NCBI RefSeq assembly: GCF_000975095.1
Contig: NZ_BBRD01000001.1
Coordinates: 949,467-1,013,466 of the forward strand
Length of the DNA: 64,000 nucleotides
Reading direction: 5' to 3'
Source: Demequina aestuarii
Lineage (GTDB): Bacteria; Actinomycetota; Actinomycetes; Actinomycetales; Demequinaceae
The notes under the pieces were generated by a model that searched no databases, was not told the origin of the DNA, and was given only the letters and a program-made list of their open reading frames with translations. The translations under genes and the position numbers were made by a program. Below, in pieces: positions 17,813 through 25,964 of the stretch (position 1 is its first letter; each line of letters starts with the position of its first letter).

Positions 17813-18495
17813 GCGCAATTCTGATCGGGTGTGCCCACGGCACACGCGCAGACGAGGGACAGCAGACCGTGCGAGAACTGCTCGACGCGGTGCGCGAGAC
17901 GATGGGCGTGGAGGTCCGCGAGGCGTACGTCGACGTGCAGGACCCCAAGATCGATCATGTCATCGCGGGCGTCGAGCCTGGCGATGGCGTGTCCGCGGTG
18001 GTGGTGCCGATCCTGCTCGCCGGCGGCTACCACGTCTACGTCGACATCGCCGAGGCCGTCGAGGGCCGCACGGACGTCCGCTCCGTGGGGGCGCTCGGGC
18101 CCGACCCGCGTCTGCTCGAGATCGTGCGCGAACGTCTCGACGACCAGGGCGTGCCGCACGACGCCACCGTGGTGCTCGCGGCGGCCGGGTCATCCGACCC
18201 GCGCTCGCAGGCGGACACCGAGCGGGCGGCCGAGATGCTGCGCGAACACTGGGACGGGCCGGTGCGCATCGGCTTCGCGGCGGGCACCAAGCCGTCCGTG
18301 ACCGATGCGGTGGCATCGGCCCGCGAGAACGGCGAGGATGGCGTCGTGGCCGTCGCCTCGTACCTCCTCGCTCCCGGACTGTTCCAGCGCCGCCTTCACG
18401 ACGCGGGCGCGGACTTCGTCACGGAGCCGCTTGCGCCGCACCACTTCCTGCTCGAGATCATCGCGGACCGCTTCCATGACGCGCTCAGCGCCTGA
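17809..18495 (+). CDS. cbiX: Sirohydrochlorin ferrochelatase, CbiX/SirB family
   Basis: Inserts the metal, here presumably iron, into sirohydrochlorin to finish siroheme for NirB. The 228-residue protein is a two-repeat CbiX. The N-terminal half starts AILIGCAHGTRAD with the catalytic-type His10 and contains VVVPILLAGGYHVYVDI. The second half (VVLAAAGSSDPRS; ASYLLAPGLFQRRL) has Ser where the first has His. The ATG overlaps the nnaR stop. The 3' end overlaps the moeB-like start by 20 bp. Cobalt specificity cannot be excluded, but there are no cobalamin genes here and the siroheme enzyme is upstream. Confidence 0.9.
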   Translation: MSAILIGCAHGTRADEGQQTVRELLDAVRETMGVEVREAYVDVQDPKIDHVIAGVEPGDGVSAVVVPILLAGGYHVYVDIAEAVEGRTDVRSVGALGPDPRLLEIVRERLDDQGVPHDATVVLAAAGSSDPRSQADTERAAEMLREHWDGPVRIGFAAGTKPSVTDAVASARENGEDGVVAVASYLLAPGLFQRRLHDAGADFVTEPLAPHHFLLEIIADRFHDALSA

Positions 18496-19219
18496 TCGGT
18501 ACTCCCGCCAGCGAGGACTCTCGGGCTTCGGCGAAGCCGGTCAGCGCGCGCTCGCGGGCGCCTCGGTCGCGATCGTGGGTGTCGGCGGGCTGGGGTGCCC
18601 GGCCGCGCAGTACCTGGCGGCCGCCGGCGTGGGACACCTCACGCTCATCGATGCGGATCACGTCTCGCTCACCAACCTGCACCGGCAGATCCTCTATGGT
18701 CCCGACGACGTGGGGCGTCCGAAGGTGCACGCGGCCGTGCGCCCGCTGCGCCTGCTCGCTCCGGGGCTCGACCTCCACCCGGTGGTGCGCCGGCTGGAGG
18801 CGAGCAACGCCGCCGCGCTGCTCGCGGGTCACGACGCCATCGTCGACAGCACGGACACCTTCTCGTCACGCCTGGCGGTGGCCGATGCCGCGGAGGCGCT
18901 GGGGATTCCCGTGGCCTGGGGCGCGGTGCAGGGCTGGCACGGCCAGGTGACCGTGTTCTCTGGGCCAGCGCGGATGCGCGACCTGTTCCCCGTGGAGCCC
19001 CCAGAGCCGCTCGACGCGTGCGAGGGCGGTGCGGTGCTCGGCACCCTGTGCGGTCAGGTGGGCGCGGCGATGGCGACCGAGGCGCTCAAGCTGGCGAGCG
19101 GCGCGGGCACGTCGCTGGCAGGGATCCTCGCGATGGTCGATGCGCGCACCGGGCGCTGGCGCGAGATCCCACTGTCGCCGGTGACGCCCAGGCGAGAGGC
19201 AGCGAGTGCGGGAGCTTGA
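18476..19219 (+). CDS. moeB: MoeB/ThiF-type adenylyltransferase for MoaD activation
   Basis: A 247-residue E1-like enzyme expected to adenylate the C-terminal glycine of MoaD. RYSRQRGLSGFGEAGQ, the nucleotide loop GVGGLGCPAAQYLAAAGVG (about residues 35-53), LIDADHVSLTNLHRQILY and VDSTDTFSSRLAV are diagnostic. It has no C-terminal rhodanese domain, and the zinc CxxC pairs of E. coli MoeB are not visible: the usual CYRCLFP segment reads RMRDLFP. ThiF cannot be excluded from sequence alone, but the neighbours are all Moco genes. The start at 18476 (MTRSAPDRYSRQ) lies inside the end of cbiX; the gene overlaps moeA by 14 bp. Confidence 0.88.
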   Translation: MTRSAPDRYSRQRGLSGFGEAGQRALAGASVAIVGVGGLGCPAAQYLAAAGVGHLTLIDADHVSLTNLHRQILYGPDDVGRPKVHAAVRPLRLLAPGLDLHPVVRRLEASNAAALLAGHDAIVDSTDTFSSRLAVADAAEALGIPVAWGAVQGWHGQVTVFSGPARMRDLFPVEPPEPLDACEGGAVLGTLCGQVGAAMATEALKLASGAGTSLAGILAMVDARTGRWREIPLSPVTPRREAASAGA

Positions 19220-20414
19220 AGCTCACGTCGCGCGGGCGCTCGCGCTCGTCGCGCCGCTCCCCGGTGAGGCGCACTCTCTCGCCAGTGCGCTGGGTCTGAC
19301 GGCGGCCCGCGACCACGTCGCGCGCCACGCGAGTCCGCCCTTCGATAACTCGGCGATGGACGGATACGCGGTGCGTGCCTCGGATGTGCAGGGCGCGACT
19401 CACGCGTCTCCGGTGGTGCTGCCCGTCGCCGGGGAGACGGCGGCAGGGGCACCGCCCGGCGTGGTCCGTGCAGGGCACGCGTGGCGGATCATGACGGGCG
19501 CCCCCATGCCGGACGGAGCAGACGCCGTGGTCCCGGTGGAGTCGACGGACGGCGGTCTCACCGAGGCCGCGGTGACCGCCTCGGTTGACGAGGGTCGCCA
19601 CGTGCGTCGCGCGGGTGAGGACGCCCGCCCGGGAGACGTCATCGTCCATGCCGGACGCCGCTTCACCGCCGCGAGGCTGGGGGCCCTCGCGGCAGTGGGC
19701 GTCGAGACCGTCGACGCGGTGCGAACGCCACGGGTCGCGGTCATCGCGACCGGTGACGAACTGGTGGACGTGGGCGATGACCTCGCATCCGGCCAGATCC
19801 ACGACTCCAACTCGGTGCTGCTCGCCGGACTCCTGCGGGAGGCGGGCGCCAAGCCCATCGTGATGGCGCGGGTGGGCGACCGTCCCGCGGAGCTGCTCGC
19901 GCGCATGACGGCAGTCGACGCCGACCTCGTGGTGACCACGGGCGGCGTGAGCGTAGGCGCCTTCGACGTCGTGAAGGAGGCGCTCGCCGCCCGCGGAGTG
20001 GAGTTCGTCCGGGTCGCGATGCAGCCCGGCAAGCCGCAAGGACTCGGGACCGTGGACGGCACCCCGACGGTGTGCCTGCCGGGCAACCCTGTCAGCGTGC
20101 TGGTGAGCTTCGCCGCCATCGTGGCGCCGATGCTCCGGCGGCTGCGCGGCGACGGAGACGGGGGCCTGGACTGGGGAGGCCGCGCGACCGAGACCGCGGT
20201 GGTGGGCGACGGGTGGGCCGTGCCGCCGGGGCGCCGACAGTTCATGCCTGTGCGCTTCACCGACGTCGGCACCGTGGTCCCGGCGACGCTTGGCGGCTCC
20301 GGGTCACACCTCATCGCTGGGCTCGCGGCGGCCGAGGCGCTTGCCGACGTTCCGGCCGGTACCGAGCGCGTGGCACCGGGGGATACGGTGAGCCTCATGA
20401 GGTGGAGCGGATGA
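19206..20414 (+). CDS. moeA: Molybdopterin molybdotransferase
   Basis: Inserts molybdate into adenylated molybdopterin. The 402-residue protein shows the domain order of MoeA. SPPFDNSAMDGYAVRASD lies near residue 40, and AWRIMTGAPMPDGADAVVPVE near 97. The MoCF-binding fold has VAVIATGDELVDVGD, DSNSVLLAGLL, TTGGVSVGAFDVVKEAL and VCLPGNPVSVLVSF. A C-terminal beta domain follows. The GTG start at 19206 lies within the end of moeB, consistent with coupled translation; the stop overlaps the moaC ATG. It acts after the MoaB/Mog-type protein encoded on the opposite strand at 25964. Confidence 0.94.
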   Translation: MRELEAHVARALALVAPLPGEAHSLASALGLTAARDHVARHASPPFDNSAMDGYAVRASDVQGATHASPVVLPVAGETAAGAPPGVVRAGHAWRIMTGAPMPDGADAVVPVESTDGGLTEAAVTASVDEGRHVRRAGEDARPGDVIVHAGRRFTAARLGALAAVGVETVDAVRTPRVAVIATGDELVDVGDDLASGQIHDSNSVLLAGLLREAGAKPIVMARVGDRPAELLARMTAVDADLVVTTGGVSVGAFDVVKEALAARGVEFVRVAMQPGKPQGLGTVDGTPTVCLPGNPVSVLVSFAAIVAPMLRRLRGDGDGGLDWGGRATETAVVGDGWAVPPGRRQFMPVRFTDVGTVVPATLGGSGSHLIAGLAAAEALADVPAGTERVAPGDTVSLMRWSG

Positions 20415-20881
20415 GCGAGTTCACGCACCTGGACGGCAGCGGGCACGCCCGGATGGTCGACGTGACGCAGAAGGAGCCGACGGTGCGACGCGCCACGGCG
20501 GAGGCGTTCGTCGCGTGCGCCGCCCCGGTGGTCGCGGCGCTGCGCGACGGCTCGGTTCCCAAGGGCGACGTGCTGGCCGTGGCGCGCGTCGCCGGCATCG
20601 CGGCGGCCAAGCGCACGCCAGAGCTGCTCCCGCTCGCGCACGTGATCGGCGTCCACGGAGTGGCAGTGGACGTGACGGTCGAGGAGGAGGGGGTGCGGAT
20701 CGTGGCGGCAGTCTCGACGGCCGACCGTACCGGAGTCGAGATGGAGGCGCTCACGGCCGCCTCGATCGCCGCGCTGAACGTGGTCGACATGGTCAAGGGG
20801 CTCGACAAGGCCACGTCGATCCGTGACGTGCGGCTGCTGTCGAAGCAGGGTGGCAAGTCGGGAGGGTGGACACGCCCGTGA
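20411..20881 (+). CDS. moaC: Cyclic pyranopterin monophosphate synthase accessory protein
   Basis: Second enzyme of Moco synthesis; with MoaA it converts GTP to cyclic pyranopterin monophosphate. The 156-residue protein contains ARMVDVTQKEPTVRRATAEA, GIAAAKRTPELLPLAHVIGV, DRTGVEMEALTAASIAALNV and a terminal KQGGKSG, all typical of MoaC. The start overlaps moeA (ATGA) and the stop overlaps the mobA GTG (GTGA). Its partner moaA lies on the convergent operon at 24508. Confidence 0.95.
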   Translation: MSEFTHLDGSGHARMVDVTQKEPTVRRATAEAFVACAAPVVAALRDGSVPKGDVLAVARVAGIAAAKRTPELLPLAHVIGVHGVAVDVTVEEEGVRIVAAVSTADRTGVEMEALTAASIAALNVVDMVKGLDKATSIRDVRLLSKQGGKSGGWTRP

Positions 20882-21456
20882 CCACCACTGGCGCGATCAT
20901 CCTCACCGGGGGCGGTGCGCGCAGACTCGGCGGCGTCGACAAGGCGTCCGTCCGCGTGGGCGAGGCAACGCTCCTGGAGCACGCGCTCGCCGCGGCCGCT
21001 CGCTGCGCACCCGTCGTCATCGTGGGGCCCGTCGCCCCCGGCCACCCCGATGTGGTCTTCACGCGAGAGGACCCGCCCGGCGGCGGCCCGGTCGCCGCGA
21101 TCGCCGCGGGGTTCGGCGTGATGACGGACGACTCGTCTCGCGTGCTGGTGCTCGCATGCGACATGCCGCACGCCCACGAGGCGGTGCCCGCGCTGCTGGA
21201 AGCGTTGGAGGGGCCGGGTGCCGACGGGGTCGACGGTGCCTGGGCGACCGACCGCGACTCCCGTGCTCAGCCGTTGCTCGCCGTCTACCGGCGTGAGTCG
21301 CTGACGCGAGCGCTCGCAGCCCTGGGCGACCCCCACGGCGCCTCGATGCGTGCCCTCGCGTCGCCGCTCGTCATGCGCACCGTGCCGGTGGGCGGCGCGG
21401 CGCGCGACGCCGACACCTGGGATGATGTGATGGCACTGCGAGAGGAGTGGCGATGA
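20878..21456 (+). CDS. mobA: Molybdenum cofactor guanylyltransferase
   Basis: Transfers GMP to Mo-molybdopterin to make the guanine dinucleotide form required by the nitrate reductase in this cluster. The nucleotidyltransferase signature GAIILTGGGARRLGGVDKA is at the N-terminus, followed by REDPPGGGPVAAIAAG and VLACDMPHAHEAVPALL. The start at 20878 is preferred because it overlaps the moaC stop and has GGAGGG 11 bases upstream; an in-frame GTG at 20866 is too close to that site. Length 192 aa. The stop overlaps the next gene by four bases. Confidence 0.88.
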   Translation: MTTTGAIILTGGGARRLGGVDKASVRVGEATLLEHALAAAARCAPVVIVGPVAPGHPDVVFTREDPPGGGPVAAIAAGFGVMTDDSSRVLVLACDMPHAHEAVPALLEALEGPGADGVDGAWATDRDSRAQPLLAVYRRESLTRALAALGDPHGASMRALASPLVMRTVPVGGAARDADTWDDVMALREEWR

Positions 21457-21704
21457 CCACCAGCCAACTGGACGCGTGGGTGGCCGCGCTGTCGGAGGAG
21501 CTCGACCTCGACCTCACCGATGTCGATGTCGAACTGCTGCTCGACGTCGCGCGAGACGCCGCTCACTCGGTGACCAGGCCTGCCGCGCCCCTCACCACCT
21601 TCCTGGTGGGATACGCGGTCGGCCGTGGCGGCATGACCGCAGCCGAGGCATCGGCGACGGCCGCGGCGTTCGCACGTCGGTGGACCGAGGAGATGCCCGG
21701 CTGA
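21453..21704 (+). CDS. DUF6457 family small protein in the Moco operon
   Basis: An 83-residue acidic, helix-rich protein without membrane segments or cysteines. The pattern LDAWVAALSEELDLDL...VELLLDVARDAAHSVTRPAAP with an FLVGYAVGRGG segment matches DUF6457, a family that in actinobacteria sits beside mobA or moeA. It has a strong AGAGGAG site five bases before the ATG, which overlaps the mobA stop. The biochemical role is unknown. The constant linkage suggests an accessory role in molybdopterin handling, which is inference only. Confidence 0.8.
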   Translation: MTTSQLDAWVAALSEELDLDLTDVDVELLLDVARDAAHSVTRPAAPLTTFLVGYAVGRGGMTAAEASATAAAFARRWTEEMPG

Positions 21705-21940
21705 TGGTGACCGTGCGGTTGTTCGCGGCCGCCGCCGAGGCGGCCGGTGTCGACGAGAGCCAGGTGTCAGCGACGACAGTGGGGGAGGTGCGCGCTCAGC
21801 TCCTCGACGCTCACGGTGCGGGGCTCGAGGCGGTGCTGCGCCAGTGCGCCGTCGTGGTGGCGGGGCACCGGCGCGCGGACGATGCCACGATCCCCGCGGG
21901 CGCGACCGTGGACGTGCTGCCACCCTTCGCCGGCGGGTGA
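21704..21940 (+). CDS. moaD: MoaD/ThiS-like sulfur carrier, small subunit of molybdopterin synthase
   Basis: A 78-residue beta-grasp protein (TVRLFAAAAEAAG at the N-terminus) ending in the Gly-Gly needed for C-terminal thiocarboxylation. It should be adenylated by the MoeB-like enzyme at 18476 and pair with MoaE (25545) to place two sulfurs on the pterin. Its ATG shares a base with the preceding stop (TGATG). It is the last gene of the long + strand operon, 31 bp from the convergent modC end. ThiS is an alternative, but VDVLPPFAGG and the neighbours favour MoaD. Confidence 0.88.
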   Translation: MVTVRLFAAAAEAAGVDESQVSATTVGEVRAQLLDAHGAGLEAVLRQCAVVVAGHRRADDATIPAGATVDVLPPFAGG

Positions 21941-21971
21941 TCCGTGCACGCCCGCTGATCCCGGACGGCAG

Positions 21972-22985
21972 CTAGGACTCGTACACCGCGACGGGGGGGA
22001 TGTCGAAGGCGATCGCGGCACCCGGCAGCAGTCCCGCGGCTGCGGCCGGATCGAGATCCGCCATCAGACGTTCTCCATGGACGCGCACCACATCGCCCCG
22101 GGGCTCGATCGTGCGGACCACGTCCGCGATCCCGCCGGACCGAGCGAGGGACACGGCGCGCGGGCGCAGCGCCGCCATGGCACGGCGACCCTCCGGCAGG
22201 TGCGGCGCGAGCGAGGGCACGTGCATGCCGCCGTCCGTCACGAGGGTCCCGTCCGCCCCGACGGCACCGGTGAGCAGCAGCATTCCCGCCATGCGCGCGG
22301 TGAACGCGGTTCTGGGGCGGGTGAGCACGTCGGCGACGGTGCCGCGTTCCATCACCGAGCCGCGGTCCAGGACCGCGACGTCGTGTGCGAGCAGGTGAAC
22401 GTCGAGCGGGTCGTGGGTGGTGATGATCACCGTGAGGTCAGTGGCGAAGGACGCAACGAAGGAGCGGAGCTGAGAGGCCGCTTCCACATCGATCCCGGCA
22501 AAGGGCTCGTCGAGCGCGAGCACCTCCGGCGCCGATGCCAGGGCGCGTGCGATCGCCACCTGACGGTGCTGACCGCCCGAGAGGAGCGCGGGCCTCCTGT
22601 CCCTCAATGCGGAGAGCCCCAGCCTGTCGAGCCAATGCGCGGCCTGAGCGCGCGCATCGGCCCGCGGCGAGCCCTGCGACCGAGGGCCGAACGCGACGTT
22701 GTCCAGCACGGTCATGGTGGGGAACAGATCCGCGCCTTGGGTGACGAGGCCGACCCGGCGCTCGCGGGGACTCAGCCAGACGGGACGCGCCGCGTCGAGG
22801 TCGTGCAGCACGCGCGTTCCGGAGGTGACCGCCCCGGACTCGGGTCGCACCAGGCCCGCGATGGCGGCGAGCAGAGTGGACTTGCCCGAGCCGTTGGGGC
22901 CCAGGAGCGCGAGTGTGCGGCCCGCCTCCACCGAGATCGCGGCGTCCACACCCCGTGCGGGGGCGACCACGCGCGCCGTGAGCAT
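21972..22985 (-). CDS. modC: Molybdate ABC transporter, ATP-binding protein
   Basis: A 337-residue ATPase of the ModABC importer. Walker A is GPNGSGKST, the signature motif is LLSGGQHRQVAIARAL, Walker B is VLALDEPFAGID, and the H-loop is ITTHDPLD. The C-terminal 90 residues (after about 250) hold a TOBE-like regulatory domain (VVRTIEPRGDVVRVHGERLMA), as in other ModC proteins. It is last in the - strand operon; its ATG shares one base with the modB stop. Molybdate specificity is inferred from the Moco neighbours. Confidence 0.88.
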   Translation of the reverse strand: MLTARVVAPARGVDAAISVEAGRTLALLGPNGSGKSTLLAAIAGLVRPESGAVTSGTRVLHDLDAARPVWLSPRERRVGLVTQGADLFPTMTVLDNVAFGPRSQGSPRADARAQAAHWLDRLGLSALRDRRPALLSGGQHRQVAIARALASAPEVLALDEPFAGIDVEAASQLRSFVASFATDLTVIITTHDPLDVHLLAHDVAVLDRGSVMERGTVADVLTRPRTAFTARMAGMLLLTGAVGADGTLVTDGGMHVPSLAPHLPEGRRAMAALRPRAVSLARSGGIADVVRTIEPRGDVVRVHGERLMADLDPAAAAGLLPGAAIAFDIPPVAVYES

Positions 22986-23767
22986 CAGCGATCACTCCGC
23001 ACGGTGGGCCGGTACGCGACGGCGACCACGACCACGGCCACGGTCACCAGCAGGATCGCAAGTGCGATCGCGGCATCCGCATCGGTCTCCCGACGCAGGT
23101 AGATCTCCAGCGGCAGCGTGCGTGTCACACCCGGCAGGCTGCCGGCGAAGGTGAGCGTAGCGCCGAACTCTCCGAGCGCCCGCGCGAAGGTCAATACAGT
23201 GCCGGTGACCAGCGCCGGTCGCAAGGCCGGCAGGGTGACGCGCCACAGCGTCGTCGATCTGCTGGCGCCCAGCGTGGCCGCGAGCGACTCGTGATGGCCC
23301 GACCGTGCGGACACCGCCGACTCGACGGTCAGCACCATGAACGGCATGGCGACGAACGTCTGGGCGAGCACGACTGCGGCGGTCGAGAAGGCGAGGTCCA
23401 GCCCGGCGTCCGCGAGCGGACCGCCGATGAGGCCGCGGCGGCCAAAGGCGTACAGCAGCGCCAGACCTCCTACGACGGGCGGGAGCACCAACGGCGCGAG
23501 CACCAGCGCGCGCACGGCGGGGCGGAGCCGAGATCGCCATGTGGCGAGCGCGTAGCCGAGCGGCACGCCCAGCAGGATGCACAGCACCGTGGACAGCGCG
23601 GCCGTGCGGAGGCTGAGCGAGAGAGCCTCGAGGGCGGGGGGTGAGGTGAGGAGGGTGGGGAGGCGCGCCCAGTCCAGCCGCAGGGTCGTCGCGAGCAGCG
23701 GAAGCGCCACCACGGCGGACGAGACGATGGCGAGGGGAATCATCCATCGAGGAATGGCCCCGGTCAT
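22985..23767 (-). CDS. modB: Molybdate ABC transporter, permease
   Basis: A 260-residue permease with five to six hydrophobic helices. The cytoplasmic coupling segment [20 protein letters not shown] is the EAA loop that contacts ModC, and [21 protein letters not shown] (residue [10 protein letters not shown] region) is characteristic of ModB/CysT-type permeases. The start at 23767 ([11 protein letters not shown]) is chosen because it overlaps the modA stop; the frame extends further upstream only as antisense of modA. It works with the binding protein encoded just before it. Confidence 0.9.
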   Translation of the reverse strand: MTGAIPRWMIPLAIVSSAVVALPLLATTLRLDWARLPTLLTSPPALEALSLSLRTAALSTVLCILLGVPLGYALATWRSRLRPAVRALVLAPLVLPPVVGGLALLYAFGRRGLIGGPLADAGLDLAFSTAAVVLAQTFVAMPFMVLTVESAVSARSGHHESLAATLGASRSTTLWRVTLPALRPALVTGTVLTFARALGEFGATLTFAGSLPGVTRTLPLEIYLRRETDADAAIALAILLVTVAVVVVAVAYRPTVRSDR

Positions 23768-24507
23768 GGCGCGCCGAATCCCGCGCTCGCCAAGATCTCT
23801 TGGCCCCTCGTTCCGACCACATGCCGCACGTAGCTCGCCGCGAGGTCGCCGTCCCGTGCGCCCGCGAGCGCCGCGATCGGATACGTGTTGACGGCTCCAC
23901 CAGCGCCGGCGATCGCCACCTCCTCGACGCCCGTGGCGCGCGCGATGTCCGTCGCGTAGACCACCCCGGCATCGGCGTGACCGGAGGCCACTTTGTTCAG
24001 CACGTCCGTCACGGAGCTCTCCTCGGACGAGGGCATCAGCTGCATACCCTGGGCCGCGGCGAGCTCGGACGTCGCGGTTCCGCATGGCACCTGTGGAGCG
24101 CAGATCACGCTGCTGACGCCCCCATGAGCGAGGTCGGCAAGGCTCGTGACGTGTGCCGGGTTGCCGGTGGGCACGGCGATGGTCAAGGTGTTGGTGGCGA
24201 AGGGGACGGGGGTGGCGTCGAGTTCGTCCGCGATCGCCTCCATCGGGGCGAGGTGCGCGGATGCGAAGACATCCGCTGGCGCGCCCTCCGCGATCTGCGC
24301 TGCGAGGTCGGTGGAGCCTCCGTAGACCGTCGTGACCTCGACATCAGGGTGCGCGGTCTCGAAGTCCTCCTCGATTCTGGCGAACACGTCGGTGAGCGAC
24401 GCCGCTGCGTAGACCGTCAGCGTGTGAGCAGGCTCAGCGGGCGCGCCGCACGCCCCGATTCCGGTGGCGACGAGCGCACCCACGGCCGCCGCCGATGCAC
24501 GCCTCAC
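23764..24507 (-). CDS. modA: Molybdate-binding lipoprotein
   Basis: A 247-residue extracytoplasmic solute-binding protein. A signal peptide of about 19 residues ends in IGAC, a lipobox that would anchor the protein through Cys20. The mature part starts with [20 protein letters not shown], the classic ModA opening, followed by [23 protein letters not shown] and [12 protein letters not shown]-like segments. The GTG start at 24507 abuts the moaA stop with no gap, so modA is the fourth cistron of the operon. It should capture molybdate (or tungstate) for ModBC. Confidence 0.92.
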   Translation of the reverse strand: MRRASAAAVGALVATGIGACGAPAEPAHTLTVYAAASLTDVFARIEEDFETAHPDVEVTTVYGGSTDLAAQIAEGAPADVFASAHLAPMEAIADELDATPVPFATNTLTIAVPTGNPAHVTSLADLAHGGVSSVICAPQVPCGTATSELAAAQGMQLMPSSEESSVTDVLNKVASGHADAGVVYATDIARATGVEEVAIAGAGGAVNTYPIAALAGARDGDLAASYVRHVVGTRGQEILASAGFGAP

Positions 24508-25548
24508 CTAGCCGCCGATCGCGCTCATCGGGCGGTCCGGCTGGAGGAACGCGGGGTCGTCGATGTCGTGTCCGGGCTGCTTGAGACGCAGGCAGGCGGC
24601 GATGGCGCCCGCGAGGGTCGCGTCGTTCGCGCCGTCCCGCAGCAGGGTGCGAAGGTCCGACTCCTTGCGCGCGAACAGACACGCACGCAGCTGACCGTCC
24701 GCGGTGAGCCGCACGCGGTCGCACGTGCCGCAGAACGGTCGCGTCACGGAGGCGATCACGCCGACCGACGCGGGTCCGCCGTCGATGTCCCATACCTGAG
24801 CGGGGGCGGCTCCGCGGCCGGCCCGCTCGGTGAGCGTCCAGTGAGCGGACAGCGCCTCGAGGATCTCTTCGCCCGTGACCATCTCGGCACGGTCCCAGGT
24901 GTGCCCGGCGTCGAGGGGCATCTGCTCGATGAACCGCATCTGGTATCCGTGATCGACGCAGAACTGCGTGAGGTCCACGATCTCGTCATCGTTCACGCCG
25001 CGCATCGCGACGGCATTGATCTTGACGGGGGACAGCCCGGCGACGTCCGCCGCCGCGATCCCCGCGAGCGTATCGGTGAGCCTGTCGCGGCGCGTGAGCT
25101 CGAGGAACCTCTCGCGACGCAGCGTGTCGAGCGAGATGTTGACGCGTGCGAGCCCCACGTCCCGCAGGGGAGCGGCGAGGGCGGGCAGGCGCAGAGCGTT
25201 GGTCGTGAGGGAGATCTCGGGGTGTCCCGAGGGTCCCTCGAGGTGGGACAGGCGGTCCACCACGTCCACCACATCGGGGCGCAGCAGCGGCTCGCCACCC
25301 GTGAGCCGGATCTCCTCGACTCCCATCCCGACGGCCACGCGCGCCACCCGCACCAGCTCGTCGGTGGTGAGCATCGTGTCGCTCTTCAGCCACGGCACAC
25401 CCTCGGCTGGCATGCAGTACGTGCAACGGAGCGAACAGCGATCGGTGAGGCTGATCCGCAGATCGCGGTGCACACGACCGAACCGGTCGGTGAGATCGGG
25501 GTTCGCGAGCGCGGTGTCGCTCGCGCGGGGGCGACGGGCGTCGTTCAT
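24508..25548 (-). CDS. moaA: GTP 3',8-cyclase (radical SAM)
   Basis: First enzyme of Moco synthesis. The 346-residue protein has the radical-SAM cluster motif CSLRCTYC (Cys38, Cys42, Cys45). A second C-terminal cluster motif, CGTCDRVRLTADGQLRAC, binds GTP, and the protein ends with the Gly-Gly tail (SAIGG) seen in active MoaA. Internal landmarks are IRLTGGEPLLRPDV and RVNISLDTL. The ATG at 25548 overlaps the moaE stop (ATGA). It partners with MoaC encoded on the opposite operon. Confidence 0.97.
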   Translation of the reverse strand: MNDARRPRASDTALANPDLTDRFGRVHRDLRISLTDRCSLRCTYCMPAEGVPWLKSDTMLTTDELVRVARVAVGMGVEEIRLTGGEPLLRPDVVDVVDRLSHLEGPSGHPEISLTTNALRLPALAAPLRDVGLARVNISLDTLRRERFLELTRRDRLTDTLAGIAAADVAGLSPVKINAVAMRGVNDDEIVDLTQFCVDHGYQMRFIEQMPLDAGHTWDRAEMVTGEEILEALSAHWTLTERAGRGAAPAQVWDIDGGPASVGVIASVTRPFCGTCDRVRLTADGQLRACLFARKESDLRTLLRDGANDATLAGAIAACLRLKQPGHDIDDPAFLQPDRPMSAIGG

Positions 25549-25964
25549 TGGATCCCCACCCACGTGTGCGACCCGTCGGCGAGGATCTCTCGCTTCCATA
25601 CCGGCAGCTCCGCCTTGACTCGCTCGACGAGCGCTCGGCACGTATCGAAGGCATCGGCCCGATGCGGGCTCGCGGCGGCAGCGATGATGGCGGCCTCGCC
25701 CACGGCGAGCAGGCCGATGCGGTGGGAGACCGCGACGGTGGTGTCGCCGGAGCAGCTCTCTCGCGCGAGTCGGGCGAGCACGGCTGGAGCGTCGGGATGG
25801 GCCGAGTACTCGAGGTGCGTGACCTCGCCGTCCACGCTGGGGTCGTGGTCGCGCACCTGTCCGATGAATGCGGCGATCGCGCCATGGGAGGCACCGGTCA
25901 CTGCGGCGACGTGAGCGTCGACGCTCAGCGCCTCCGCCGAGACGCGAGCGAGAGCGACCCCCAT
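25545..25964 (-). CDS. moaE: Molybdopterin synthase catalytic subunit
   Basis: A 139-residue protein. Family segments are GAIAAFIGQVRDHD, VTHLEYSAHPDA, VAVSHRIGLLAVGEAAIIAAAAS and the active-site region VKAELPVWKREIL with its conserved lysines. It converts cyclic pyranopterin monophosphate to molybdopterin using the MoaD thiocarboxylate. The ATG shares a base with the preceding moaB stop (TGATG). The longer upstream frame to 26504 is antisense noise of moaB. Confidence 0.95.
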   Translation of the reverse strand: MGVALARVSAEALSVDAHVAAVTGASHGAIAAFIGQVRDHDPSVDGEVTHLEYSAHPDAPAVLARLARESCSGDTTVAVSHRIGLLAVGEAAIIAAAASPHRADAFDTCRALVERVKAELPVWKREILADGSHTWVGIQ

